A DNA stretch of 22,942 bases from Treponema sp. (lineage in GTDB: Bacteria; Spirochaetota; Spirochaetia; Treponematales; Breznakiellaceae). The translations under genes and the position numbers were made by a program. Below, one piece after another: positions 14,432 to 22,768 of the stretch. Under the pieces are notes generated by a model, which was not told where the DNA came from, did not search any database, and saw only the letters and a list, made by a program, of their open reading frames with translations. Each line of letters begins with the position of its first letter. The first letter of the stretch is position 1. The stretch is taken from assembly GCA_031263265.1 (NCBI GenBank), contig JAISGE010000184.1, positions 1-22,942 of the forward strand, given 5' to 3'.

Positions 14432-15781
14432 ATGAGTGAAGCCTTTGATTTTTCCATTGAAGAACTGGGGAAGCGTAATATTAAATCGCCGATTATTATG
14501 TCAAGTGTTAAAGGTGATTTCATCGCTAATTATGTTACCGACGATCAATTTATGCGGCTGAGTACCGATGTAACCCTGGGAGATCAAGCTCGGGTTGAAC
14601 GGAGTCAGGTTTTTGAGTATGCAGGTCCCCGGGAGATGCTCTATTTCATGCCTGCCCATGTTCATGCAGGTATCGTCAGTTGCGGCGGCTTGTGTCCCGG
14701 GATCAACGATGTGATCCGGGCTATTGTCCGCTGCTTGTGGTATCGGTATGGGGTACACCGGATTACGGGAATCCGCTATGGTTATAAAGGGTTCCTTCCA
14801 GAGTACCAGTACCCGATCCGAGAATTGAATCCAGACAATGTGGATAATATCCATAAGTTGGGGGGAACCTATTTGGGAAGCGCTCGGGGAGGGGGCAAAG
14901 AGGTAGGCAAAATCGTAGACGCCATGGAACAGCTCAACCTTAATATGCTCTTTACTATTGGCGGAGACGGTACCCAACGGGGTTCCTTGGATATTGCCGA
15001 GGAAGTAAGTAAACGAAAATTGAAAATCTCCATAGTGGGGATCCCTAAAACCGTGGACAATGACTTTGCGTTTATCCAAAAGTCCTTTGGGTTTGATACC
15101 GCAGTGACCAAAGCGGTGGATGTAGTTGCTGCCGCCCACATGGAGGCCAATTCACAGATTAACGGTATCGGCTTGGTCAAGCTCATGGGCCGGGAATCGG
15201 GGTTCATTGCCGCGCATACGGCGCTGGCTAGCCATGAGGTGAATTTTGTGTTGATCCCGGAAGTACCCTTCAACTTGGAGGGCTACAACGGTTTCCTGCA
15301 CCACCTGGAAGAACGGCTTAGAAAACGGAAACACGCGGTGGTGGTGGTGGCTGAAGGGGCCATGCAGGATCAGTTGGTCAAGGAAGTGAAAACCGATGCA
15401 GGAGGTAATCTCAAAATGGCTGATGTAGGCACCTACTTGCGAGACCGGATCCAAAGCTATTTTGACGAGAAAAAGATGGAGATCAACTTAAAGTACATTG
15501 ATCCCAGTTATATTATTCGTTCCGCTCCGGCAGAGCCGGGAGATTCCATTTACTGTGAACGGCTGGGTAATGCTGCGGCTCATGCGGCCATGGCAGGGAA
15601 AACCAAGGTCATCATCGGCTTGGTAAATAACGAATTCGTACACCTGCCCATGAAGGCAGCTATTTCTCACCGCAGCCATGTGGATCCCGAAGGTAATCTC
15701 TGGCGGGATACCCTGGATGCAACCCACCAACCGACCCTCATGGTAAATCAATTCAACCAGCCGCCCGTAGCGAGCAGCTAA
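14432..15781 (+). CDS. 6-phosphofructokinase, plant/trypanosome-like type
   Basis: A 449-residue glycolytic enzyme converting fructose 6-phosphate to the 1,6-bisphosphate. Key motifs are GGLCPGINDVIR (about 86-97), GGDGT at 177-181, and GIPKTVDND at 203-211 with the catalytic Asp at 209. Gly at 180 (E. coli Gly104 position) favours ATP as donor, while Lys at 206 (E. coli position 124) is found in PPi enzymes and in the ATP-dependent trypanosome type. The G/K combination points to the latter clade, but spirochaetes also have PPi-dependent enzymes, so the donor is not certain. MGRESGFIA (about 254-262) is the substrate motif. Gagg (14421-14424) sets the start. The LarA-like gene follows within about ten bases. 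Confidence 0.92.
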   Translation: MSEAFDFSIEELGKRNIKSPIIMSSVKGDFIANYVTDDQFMRLSTDVTLGDQARVERSQVFEYAGPREMLYFMPAHVHAGIVSCGGLCPGINDVIRAIVRCLWYRYGVHRITGIRYGYKGFLPEYQYPIRELNPDNVDNIHKLGGTYLGSARGGGKEVGKIVDAMEQLNLNMLFTIGGDGTQRGSLDIAEEVSKRKLKISIVGIPKTVDNDFAFIQKSFGFDTAVTKAVDVVAAAHMEANSQINGIGLVKLMGRESGFIAAHTALASHEVNFVLIPEVPFNLEGYNGFLHHLEERLRKRKHAVVVVAEGAMQDQLVKEVKTDAGGNLKMADVGTYLRDRIQSYFDEKKMEINLKYIDPSYIIRSAPAEPGDSIYCERLGNAAAHAAMAGKTKVIIGLVNNEFVHLPMKAAISHRSHVDPEGNLWRDTLDATHQPTLMVNQFNQPPVASS

Positions 15782-15791
15782 GGGGATGGGA

Positions 15792-17132
15792 ATGACCTAT
15801 GTAGCGCAAGGGGGAGTCCGGCTGGATCTTTCAGATCAGACCCTGGATGCTTTGTTTTCCGAGGCATTGGCAAAGGCCCTGGATGATTTGGGGGATACAG
15901 GGCCGCTGCTCATCCTGCCCCCGGATATAACCAGGGTCCATTCCCGGGCAGGGTATTTTACTGACCTGGCCTGCCGGGAACTTCTGAGAAATGACAAGAA
16001 CCCCCTGGGTGCGGTTATGCCTGCTTTGGGGACGCATATTGCCATGACTAAGCTGGAATTAAACCGTATGTTCCCCGGAACCCCGGTGGATACCTTCATT
16101 CCCCATGATTGGCGGCAGGATGTGGTTGAATTGGGCCGCTTGGAAGCAGACTGGATAGCAGCTATTTCACAAGGTGCGGCCTGTTACGATTGGCCGGTAC
16201 AGGTGAACAAATTGCTCAGGGATGGGGGCTTTTCCCTGATCCTTTCCATCGGTCAAGTGGTGCCCCATGAAGTGGTGGGTATGGCCAACCATGCGAAGAA
16301 TATTTTCGTGGGAACCGGCGGCAAAGAAGCCATTGACAAGAGCCATTTTGTAGGAGCTTCCTATGGAATGGAGCGGATGATGGGCCGAACCAATACCCCG
16401 GTTCGCGCTATGTTTGACGAGGGGATGCGCCGTTTCGGAAACCGTTTGCCTCCTATTCTCTGGGTTTTGACCGTGGTGGGTGCCCGCACTGATGCAGAAG
16501 CCGTGGCTGCAGGTAAAAGCCGGGGGTCCTTGGCGGTTCGAGGGCTGTATATTGGGTTTGGCCGGGATTGTTTTGAAGCTGCTGCTGCGCTTGCCCAGGA
16601 GGTGAATGTAGCTATTCTGGAGGAGCCTATCAAAAAAGCGGTGGTGTACTTGGATCCAGAAGAATTCCGCAGTACCTGGTTAGGAAACAAGGGAATTTAC
16701 CGGACTCGTATGGCTATGGCTGATGGCGGGGACTTGCTGATCCTGGCCCCTGGTCTGGAACGCTTTGGGGAGGATCCGGGAAATGATACCCTTATTCGTA
16801 AACACGGATACCGGCCTGGAAAGGTCATCCAAGAGAAGGTGAGTCAAGACCCGGAGCTTGCCGCAAGCCTCTCCGCGGCAGCCCATCTTATTCATGGTTC
16901 TAGCGAAGGCCGGTTTACCGTGCGCTACTGTCCAGGCCCGGGTTTGAGCCGGGCTGAGATCGAAGGGGTAGGGTACCAGTGGGGGGATCTGGCAGCAGGC
17001 TTGTCCCGTTACGACCCCAAGACCTTGGGCCTTGGGTGGAATACCCTAGCCGATGGGGAACGGATTTTCTTTGTACCCAATCCTGCCTTGGGTCTTTGGG
17101 CTGAGAAAACCCGGTTTTATCCAGCGCCTTAA
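15792..17132 (+). CDS. LarA homologue (nickel-pincer racemase/epimerase family, DUF2088)
   Basis: ATG 15792 is preferred over ATG 15786 because aagggg (15780-15785) touches the earlier one but is six bases from the later. The 446-residue protein has LPPDITRVHSRAG (DHTRP-like motif), GTHIAMT with H82, GQVVPHEVVGMANHAKNIF with H159, and GTGGKEAIDKSHF with K178 and H185. These correspond to the His and Lys residues that in lactate racemase LarA act as catalytic bases, hold the pyridinium-thioester nickel cofactor and bind Ni. LarA homologues isomerise various 2-hydroxy acids, so the substrate is not determined here. The tight linkage to phosphofructokinase suggests a role in sugar or hydroxy-acid metabolism. 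The larBCE cofactor genes are not in the window. Confidence 0.87.
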   Translation: MTYVAQGGVRLDLSDQTLDALFSEALAKALDDLGDTGPLLILPPDITRVHSRAGYFTDLACRELLRNDKNPLGAVMPALGTHIAMTKLELNRMFPGTPVDTFIPHDWRQDVVELGRLEADWIAAISQGAACYDWPVQVNKLLRDGGFSLILSIGQVVPHEVVGMANHAKNIFVGTGGKEAIDKSHFVGASYGMERMMGRTNTPVRAMFDEGMRRFGNRLPPILWVLTVVGARTDAEAVAAGKSRGSLAVRGLYIGFGRDCFEAAAALAQEVNVAILEEPIKKAVVYLDPEEFRSTWLGNKGIYRTRMAMADGGDLLILAPGLERFGEDPGNDTLIRKHGYRPGKVIQEKVSQDPELAASLSAAAHLIHGSSEGRFTVRYCPGPGLSRAEIEGVGYQWGDLAAGLSRYDPKTLGLGWNTLADGERIFFVPNPALGLWAEKTRFYPAP

Positions 17133-17210
17133 AGCGCATATCCTAGAGCGTTTAAGACCGTACGGAACTCCATAGACGAACTAAGGGGTATGTAGTACAC
17201 TATACGTCCT

Positions 17211-17984
17211 ATGATTGGATTTTTACTCAAGAAGACGTTTTTTGATCTGTGGGATAATTTGTTCAGGGTTGCGTTACTCAACATAGGATTCATTGCTTCT
17301 GCGGCAATTCCTGTATTTATCCCTCCTCTTCTACAATCCTGGCCTGTCCTTGAGGTATGTACCTTGGGTATCGGTATTTTGTGGTGCTTTGTGTACCTTG
17401 CCGCGGCTGCCTTATCCCTTAAATCGGTATCGGATTACGGTTCTTTTGGGTTCAGTGATTTTTTTATGCAGCTCAAGAGCGCCTGGCCTGTGGGTTTGGT
17501 TATGGGAGGTTTGGTATTCATTATCGGTATCCTCTTCCAGGTGGCAATTCCATTCTATTTGAACCTGGGTTCAGTGCTCGGCCTGCTTTTGGCCGCGGTG
17601 ATTTTCTGGACTATTGTGCTGGGAATCCTTTCATTACAATTCTTCCTGGCTATCCGGGCACGGCTGGATACCAAAATAAGTAAGATCATTAAAAAATGCC
17701 TGCTCATTTTCTTTGATAATCCCCTGTTTTGTATTTTTTCTCTTATGTGCTGTCTGGTGAGCTTGGCGCTTTCGGTATTTTTAGCCTTTCTGTTTCCTGG
17801 TCCTGCGGGTATTCTCTTGTACCTAGATGAAGCCCTGCGCTTACGGCTGTTTAAGTACGATTGGCTTGAGGCAAATCCTGATGCGAACCGCCGTAAGATT
17901 CCTTGGGATGTGCTCTTGATTGATGAGCGGGAAAAAACCGGAACCCGGTCGTTTAAGAATTTTATATTTCCGTGGAAGGATTAG
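17211..17984 (+). CDS. polytopic membrane protein, YesL/DUF624-like
   Basis: A 257-residue inner-membrane protein with five or six hydrophobic segments (about 20-41, 45-70, 92-113, 118-146 and 171-205) and a basic, soluble C-terminus (KIPWDVLLIDEREKTG). Layout and the start FFDLWDNLFRVALLNIGF recall YesL-type proteins of unknown function that often sit near sugar genes; this family call is tentative. No ribosome site lies within 20 bases of the ATG; aagggg at 17184-17188 is too far and instead precedes an in-frame ATG-TAG at 17190-17195. The gene may be leaderless or translated from a poor site. Confidence 0.75.
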   Translation: MIGFLLKKTFFDLWDNLFRVALLNIGFIASAAIPVFIPPLLQSWPVLEVCTLGIGILWCFVYLAAAALSLKSVSDYGSFGFSDFFMQLKSAWPVGLVMGGLVFIIGILFQVAIPFYLNLGSVLGLLLAAVIFWTIVLGILSLQFFLAIRARLDTKISKIIKKCLLIFFDNPLFCIFSLMCCLVSLALSVFLAFLFPGPAGILLYLDEALRLRLFKYDWLEANPDANRRKIPWDVLLIDEREKTGTRSFKNFIFPWKD

Positions 17985-18015
17985 AACAAATACGGAGCCT
18001 GTAATCGATTACCCC

Positions 18016-18759
18016 TCAGTTCCCCAAGGCTTGCCGGGTTTCTGTCATGCGTAAGGGTAATTCCAAGCCGATACCCTGTAAAAAGGCTTGATCCCTGAGT
18101 AATCCTGGAACCTTGCTTTGAGCGGCGATTCTGCCTTCATGGAGGAAGATGAGCTCCCCACCTAGATCGAGCATCATATCCAAGTCATGACTTGCAATGA
18201 GGAGCGTACAATCCAGGGTTTTCAAAAGATCGATGATATGTTTTCGTGCCCGGGGATCCAAAGATGCGGTAGGTTCGTCCAAAAGCACCAGTTCAGGTTC
18301 CATGATGAGTACCGATGCAATGGCAGCCCGCTGTTTCTCCCCACCGGAAAGTTTATAGGGAGGCCGGTCTGCGAGGTGTTCCGCTTCTACGGCTCTCAGG
18401 GCCTTTAAGGCCTGTTCCCGTCCTTGTTGGGGAGAGACGCCGGTATGCATCACCGCAAAAGCCACATCCTCCCACAGGGTGGGCATGAAAAGCTGATTAT
18501 CCGGCTCCTGAAAGACCATACCTGTCCTGCTCCTGGCTCCTTTGGTAAGCTCCCTGCGAGGGATCCCCTTAATCAGGATCTCCCCGGAATAAGGTTTCAT
18601 ACAACCGGCAATGAGTTCTAGAAGGGTTGATTTTCCCGAACCATTGGCTCCGGCAATACATAGCCGATCCCCCTTTGCTACCGAGAAACTAATATCCTTG
18701 AGGGACAGGATCTGCCTATCATAGGCATGGCATAGATGGCTTACCCGTAACAGTTCCAT
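18016..18759 (-). CDS. ECF transporter ATPase EcfA / CbiO-NikO-like
   Basis: A 247-residue ABC ATPase: Walker A GANGSGKST (37-45), Q-loop FQEPDNQLF (83-91; the PDNQLF form is typical of ECF and cobalt ATPases), signature LSGGEKQR (137-144), Walker B LVLLDEP (157-163) and switch His H191. It drives an energy-coupling-factor importer with the EcfT protein encoded immediately upstream, whose gene it overlaps by 19 bases. Only one ATPase gene is present, so it would act as a homodimer, as in NikO/CbiO systems. No S component lies next to it. Confidence 0.92.
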   Translation of the reverse strand: MELLRVSHLCHAYDRQILSLKDISFSVAKGDRLCIAGANGSGKSTLLELIAGCMKPYSGEILIKGIPRRELTKGARSRTGMVFQEPDNQLFMPTLWEDVAFAVMHTGVSPQQGREQALKALRAVEAEHLADRPPYKLSGGEKQRAAIASVLIMEPELVLLDEPTASLDPRARKHIIDLLKTLDCTLLIASHDLDMMLDLGGELIFLHEGRIAAQSKVPGLLRDQAFLQGIGLELPLRMTETRQALGN

Positions 18760-19505
18760 AGCCTATCCAAAACCCAAAGACTCGGAGCCAGGATGATACA
18801 GGCTCCGAGGAGCAGGGTATCCTGCAGTTTCCAGATAAAAACCGTGGTTATCGGCAAGACACCGGTAAACCCTCGAAGCTCCATGATATTCCCGATTTTC
18901 TGTGCCCTCAGCATGGCCTTTACCAGCGCGGATGCAAAGACCGCGGTATAGGAACGCCATTGTTCCAGGGTAGTTTGCCGGGGCCTGCGGCTCTGCATGG
19001 ACAACACCGAAACAAAGACTCCCTGGTACATCACAAAGATATACCGGTAGGTTAAGACCAGCAAAGAAACTAAGGTAGCCGGTACCTTGAGTTTCATCAA
19101 CCCATTGGCCAGTCTGCCGATTCCCAGGGGAATGATCAGTACCATGTACACAAGGGCCGCCGCGTTGATCCGTAGGGTATAGAGCAATGCCCCCCCAAAT
19201 AGGCGCTCAAGGCTCCCTGGTCCTCCTGGGTCGTGGACGCCCAGTCCATTAAGAAGCAGACTCAACCAGAGGATCAGGGTAACGATGTTCACCGGGATAA
19301 GCCTCAGGAACAGCTTCCGCAGCTCCCTTGTTCCCGTTTTACCCATCAAGAACGGTACCACGGTTCCCACCATGATAATCGCTTCTATAACAGGATGGGT
19401 AATGGTAAGCACTACCAGGATGAGACAAACCGCTGCCAATACCCGGCAGCGGGGGTCAAAACCTTGAAAAGGGTCTCTTTTAAATTCGAGCCGGTCTAAA
19501 TACAT
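18741..19505 (-). CDS. ECF transporter transmembrane protein EcfT / CbiQ-NikQ-like
   Basis: A 254-residue membrane protein with about five to six helices. It starts DRLEFKRDPFQGFDPRCRVLAA in the CbiQ manner, where the conserved DPR precedes the first helix. The coupling region has RAQKIGNIMELRGFTG near 207-222, matching the conserved Ala-Arg-Gly motif that contacts the ATPase. It links EcfA to a substrate-binding S protein. The gene starts 21 bases after the DUF4198 gene and overlaps ecfA, so the three are one operon. The DUF4198 neighbour favours nickel or cobalt as the metal. Confidence 0.9.
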   Translation of the reverse strand: MYLDRLEFKRDPFQGFDPRCRVLAAVCLILVVLTITHPVIEAIIMVGTVVPFLMGKTGTRELRKLFLRLIPVNIVTLILWLSLLLNGLGVHDPGGPGSLERLFGGALLYTLRINAAALVYMVLIIPLGIGRLANGLMKLKVPATLVSLLVLTYRYIFVMYQGVFVSVLSMQSRRPRQTTLEQWRSYTAVFASALVKAMLRAQKIGNIMELRGFTGVLPITTVFIWKLQDTLLLGACIILAPSLWVLDRLWNCYG

Positions 19506-19526
19506 ACCAGCAGCCCAGGGATTTTT

Positions 19527-20324
19527 TCACCTGACCGTAAACACCACAATAGCGCTGTTGTTATCTTCGTCTGTATCAGGATACTGGGATTTACGGGTAT
19601 CACTGATCCGGACGAGCCAAACCCCAGGATCGGTGATGGTGAATCGTACTTCCCCTTTTGCATCGGTTTTTTGGGTTTGAGCATAAGCATTGGCAGTTTT
19701 GTAGTTGTAATAATCATAGGTCGCTGCAATGTCCGCATTTGCCAGAGGCTGTCCGTTGAATAAAACCTTGAATCTGGGCTTAAACCCTTTTTTGTAGTTT
19801 GCCGGATTGTCTATGGGGATTATTTCGAGGGTATGACCCAGGGGCTTATCAAAGGTTGTATCCTTTGTATCTGGATTAAGGTAATATTTTGAATACTTTG
19901 CAAAATACCGGGCAGTTCCAATGGTTTTTCCAGGATTTGCAGCAGCCACATCAGCCCTTTTTCCATCAGCATAATCACCATTGGTGAAAAGGCAGTAAAA
20001 ATCCCCCTTCCGATTGCCTACCACAATGACCGGACTGGTATCAGTCAATCTATAGGTAGTCTCATACCAGAGCTTGTCGGGGTTTGCCTTAAGCAAAAGG
20101 TTATTACCTACTTTAGTGCCGTTTTTTACCACGTACACCTCATTTACCTCGACCGGTTCCAGTTCCTCCCCTACGGTGAAATAATGGGTGGAAAGGGCAT
20201 TAATCTGAACCGTGTCACCGGCACGGTAGGCCTTTACCTCTTGGGGCATGACAAAGAATTCATGGGCAGGAAGATGGGCGGCAAGTGAGAACACTGCAGC
20301 CCCCAAGAGAAACAATCTGTTCAT
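19527..20324 (-). CDS. periplasmic DUF4198 protein, NikK-like
   Basis: ATG 20324 is preferred: gaggag ends six bases upstream and the protein then begins with a normal signal peptide (MNRLFLLGAAVFSLAAHLPA). An in-frame ATG at 20357 would add 11 residues without a good site. The mature protein starts HEFFVMP, the hallmark of DUF4198, then shows two beta-rich domains, the second with GQPLANADIAATYDYYN and TDAKGEVRFTITDPGVWLVRI. DUF4198 proteins (NikK-type) accompany nickel and cobalt ECF importers and probably present metal to them; the His exposed at the mature N-terminus could help bind metal. No C-terminal anchor is seen, so it is soluble in the periplasm. It leads the operon with ecfT and ecfA. 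Confidence 0.85.
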   Translation of the reverse strand: MNRLFLLGAAVFSLAAHLPAHEFFVMPQEVKAYRAGDTVQINALSTHYFTVGEELEPVEVNEVYVVKNGTKVGNNLLLKANPDKLWYETTYRLTDTSPVIVVGNRKGDFYCLFTNGDYADGKRADVAAANPGKTIGTARYFAKYSKYYLNPDTKDTTFDKPLGHTLEIIPIDNPANYKKGFKPRFKVLFNGQPLANADIAATYDYYNYKTANAYAQTQKTDAKGEVRFTITDPGVWLVRISDTRKSQYPDTDEDNNSAIVVFTVR

Positions 20325-20389
20325 ACGATACTCCTCTACGGGTGATAAGGAGTTCATCTCCGCACAGCCTATAAACCTATAAAACTGCT

Positions 20390-20457
20390 TAATCCCGTCA
20401 TGGGATTATATGATAAGATTAGTTACGGGAAGACCGCGTCTTGGTGTTCATCACCAA
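20390..20457 (-). promoter_or_regulatory. structured 5' leader of the DUF4198-ecfT-ecfA operon
   Basis: On the minus strand the roughly 140-base leader has two perfect hairpins: ttggtg/caccaa (20457-20441, loop atgaa) and taatccc/gggatta (20408-20390, loop atgac). Both loops begin atga. This could be a cis-regulatory RNA sensing a metal, but it does not visibly match the cobalamin riboswitch core and I cannot confirm a nickel-cobalt riboswitch. Confidence 0.35.
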
Positions 20458-20473
20458 ACATCCGCTTTATTTG

Positions 20474-20503
20474 GGTATACTATGGGTATATGAGGCTTGT
20501 CAA
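20474..20503 (-). promoter_or_regulatory. promoter of the ECF metal operon with 11-bp repeated tataccc
   Basis: Read on the minus strand: TTGACA (20503-20498), 18-base spacer, TATACC (20479-20474), start near 20467. The heptamer tataccc occurs twice with an 11-base period (20490-20484 and 20479-20473), one copy overlapping the -10. That is a plausible operator for a metal-responsive repressor. The rest of 20358-20548 is the leader described separately. Confidence 0.6.
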
Positions 20504-20548
20504 GTGGGCTGTTTCAAAATTTCGCGCTTGATTTAGTCCATAAAACCA

Positions 20549-21331
20549 TTAGGGCATATCGAGCAATTCCCGAAGCCTTTGGGCATTCACTGCACCTTGC
20601 CCTTTAGGGTGGTTGTTGAAATACACCAGGATACGATCGGTCTGGGCCTGCATCCGCCTGATCCGATCCCTCCAGGATTTGAGCGCTGCATCATCGTACC
20701 AGTAGTCATACCGGGCTGCCCCATCTGAAGACCACCAAGCACCATGATTCCGGCCATGTAACCGGATATACCCCAGGGGAGAGGTGATGGTCTCCAGGAT
20801 CGGGGGCAATCCTGGTAAAGAGGGCAGATCCACTGCCACTAAGCTCGTCTGCCGCTCGCGCAAGCCCTGGATTACCCGATCCTGGTACCATTGCTTGTTA
20901 CGGAATTCCACTGCCCGGGGAATTTCCGGGAATGCTCCTAACAGCATATCCAAATAACGCCGGTTTTCCGGTTCATAGTGGAATGCGTAAGGGAATTGAA
21001 ACAGTACCGCTTCCAGACACTGGGCTTCTTGTAACGGTTTCAAGGCATCCCGAAAGGTCTGGGCCTGAGTTTTCCAAGCGTACCAATCTATCTTATGGGT
21101 CAGGGTTTCATGGGCCTTTATAGAGAACATCAGGGGACTCCCTGCTTTTTGTATCAGCGCGGCAAGTTGTTCTGGGGTAGGCATTCGATAGTAAGAATAG
21201 TTCAGTTCCACGGTAGAGAAAAGCCTTGCATAGCTCCGTAAATAGGCATCTGGTTTGGTACCTTCCGGGTAAACCGGTCCTACCCATTCACGGTAGGAGT
21301 ATCCCGAAGTTCCAAGGTGAATTATCCCCAT
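20549..21331 (-). CDS. DUF72 (YecE-like) TIM-barrel protein
   Basis: A 260-residue protein with the family hallmarks: HLGTSGYSYREWVGPVYPEG at the start, FSTVELNYSYYRMP (about 38-51), FSIKAHETLTH (about 69-79), LFQFPYAFHY (about 109-118), AVEFRNKQWY (about 139-148), YIRLHGRNHGAWW (about 187-199) and VYFNNHPKGQGAVNA near the end. DUF72 proteins adopt a TIM-barrel fold and have no agreed function. It starts only 27 bases after the AT-rich TPR gene but its base composition matches the core genome, so the two need not be related. No clear ribosome site precedes the ATG. Confidence 0.92.
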   Translation of the reverse strand: MGIIHLGTSGYSYREWVGPVYPEGTKPDAYLRSYARLFSTVELNYSYYRMPTPEQLAALIQKAGSPLMFSIKAHETLTHKIDWYAWKTQAQTFRDALKPLQEAQCLEAVLFQFPYAFHYEPENRRYLDMLLGAFPEIPRAVEFRNKQWYQDRVIQGLRERQTSLVAVDLPSLPGLPPILETITSPLGYIRLHGRNHGAWWSSDGAARYDYWYDDAALKSWRDRIRRMQAQTDRILVYFNNHPKGQGAVNAQRLRELLDMP

Positions 21332-21358
21332 ACAATCGGTATACTCATGTATAGAAAA

Positions 21359-22441
21359 TTATATAGTACTCCAAATCTCAATGAGTTCATTACTCCATTT
21401 CAACTTATTTAGTAAGTATTTTATATTATTCATTCTATAGTCTAATCTTATCGAGACTTCTTTATAAGCCCTTGATTGATCACTGTTTTTATTTTTCATA
21501 CTTATAATAGCCAAGCCCGCCATGCTTTCTGCTCTTAGACTTTGATTGTCAAGATTTATCTCTATACTTTTTTTAAAGTATTCTTCTGAGAGACTATATT
21601 CAGCCTTTTCAAAATATAAAAAACCAAGGTTGTTGTAAGGTTCGACAAACCTATAATTTAATAATATTGCTTTTCTAAAGGAATTTTCTGAATTCTCATA
21701 ATCAGATAAATGATAATAGACAATACCCAGATTATTATAAAGATCAGGATTGTTTTCGTCTATTTTTTCCGCTTCTTTTAAATAATTCAACGCCGCTTCA
21801 AAATTATTTCCTTCATCATATATATAAGCCAAAGATATATACGCAAATTGATATTGCTTATCTTCGTCCATAGATTTTCGGAAATAATAAATTGCATTAT
21901 GATAATCGCCTAAATAATAATAAAACCATCCTACCGAATTATACATGGTCGGTTTTTCCGTAAATGGAATTACTGGACGTATTAATTCATGCTCCCTGTG
22001 GGAAATCCAACTTTCGTATGCTGCATTATAATTCTCTCGTGCAATTTCATAATCTGTATTTGAAATAAATGATAGATGAAAATAGTTCATTGCATTGATA
22101 TAATCATACTCTTGAAAATAAGCAACACCTATATTATTCAATACTTCATAGTTATTTTCATGTTCTGCTAACGTAATATTAAAATAGTCTATTGCTATTT
22201 TATTCATATTTAATTTTAAATAACATAATCCATACAAATATGCTAATTCATGTTGATACTTAAAATAGTGTCTATTTAACAGTCTGATAACTTCTTTATA
22301 ATCTCCTAGAATATAATAGGTGGTCAAAATATATTCTATATCAGATTCATAAGATAAGTCTTGGGCAAATAATGAATACCCCTTATCCGAAAACTGAACA
22401 GCCAATAATGCCATTACAATGATACATTTTACTTTTTCCAT
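21359..22441 (-). CDS. AT-rich exported TPR-repeat protein
   Basis: A 360-residue protein with an N-terminal hydrophobic segment (MEKVKCIIVMALLAVQF, then SLFAQDL) that fits a signal peptide. It is followed by about eight TPR units, for example NNIGVAYFQEYDYINAMNYF (about 103-122), YNSVGWFYYYLGDYHNAIYYF (about 167-187, quoted in part), NLGIVYYHLSDYENSENSF and NLGFLYFEKAEYSLSEEYF. It is probably a periplasmic scaffold or envelope-assembly helper, but no specific family is recognised. The gene is strikingly AT-rich, with A/T-ending codons dominating, unlike the DUF72 gene beside it, which suggests acquisition from another source. Aggat upstream of the ATG is a usable ribosome site. Confidence 0.88.
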   Translation of the reverse strand: MEKVKCIIVMALLAVQFSDKGYSLFAQDLSYESDIEYILTTYYILGDYKEVIRLLNRHYFKYQHELAYLYGLCYLKLNMNKIAIDYFNITLAEHENNYEVLNNIGVAYFQEYDYINAMNYFHLSFISNTDYEIARENYNAAYESWISHREHELIRPVIPFTEKPTMYNSVGWFYYYLGDYHNAIYYFRKSMDEDKQYQFAYISLAYIYDEGNNFEAALNYLKEAEKIDENNPDLYNNLGIVYYHLSDYENSENSFRKAILLNYRFVEPYNNLGFLYFEKAEYSLSEEYFKKSIEINLDNQSLRAESMAGLAIISMKNKNSDQSRAYKEVSIRLDYRMNNIKYLLNKLKWSNELIEIWSTI

Positions 22442-22547
22442 TATATCATCCTATCAACTGTACCTATTTTCGGCACTATCCTGTTTTTATTTAATACAAA
22501 TGATGATTTTTTCCGCATGAAGGCCACTTTGAAAGGCGAACAGGTGA

Positions 22548-22670
22548 CGGGAGCTCCTTACCTTCGAGGACACGCAGTTGGGGCAGACGCTCTACATCAC
22601 GCTGTGTTGGGAGAACGAGAAGGCTAGGCTGAGGCCGCCTTCACCGATACAGAGCCACGTGATAGCATAG
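22548..22670 (+). pseudogene. fragment of a decayed gene (C-terminal end)
   Basis: One frame reads RELLTFEDTQLGQTLYITLCWENEKA and ends QSHVIA before TAG (22668-22670). The GQTLY...WEN-K pattern resembles the C-terminus of exported repeat proteins that end in a beta-sandwich 'WEN..G..GPWS' motif; that likeness is from memory. The region after WENEKA seems shifted by one frame (EAAFTDTE in another frame), and no start exists. It is much richer in G+C than its flanks. The rest of 22442-22768 shows no gene. Confidence 0.35.
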
Positions 22671-22768
22671 GCAAACGCAATGGCGCGGGGGTTTTCGTAT
22701 ATAAGAGTTATGCGACATAGGGCCTAAAATTTATTGGAAAATTATGAAAATAAAAAAAGTAAAGTATC

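Noticed and set aside
18001..18012. Perfect 12-bp palindrome gtaatcgattac between two convergent genes
   Set aside because: Too short and without a U-run for a terminator; such palindromes occur by chance, and no second copy was noticed.
20358..20470. Cobalamin or nickel-cobalt riboswitch in the ECF operon leader
   Set aside because: The conserved cobalamin core is not visible and the nickel-cobalt helix arrangement could not be fitted by eye; kept only as an unnamed structured leader.
22517..22627. 36-codon forward frame beginning MKATLKGEQV in the right-hand gap
   Set aside because: No ribosome site, and another frame over the same bases looks like the end of a decayed gene.
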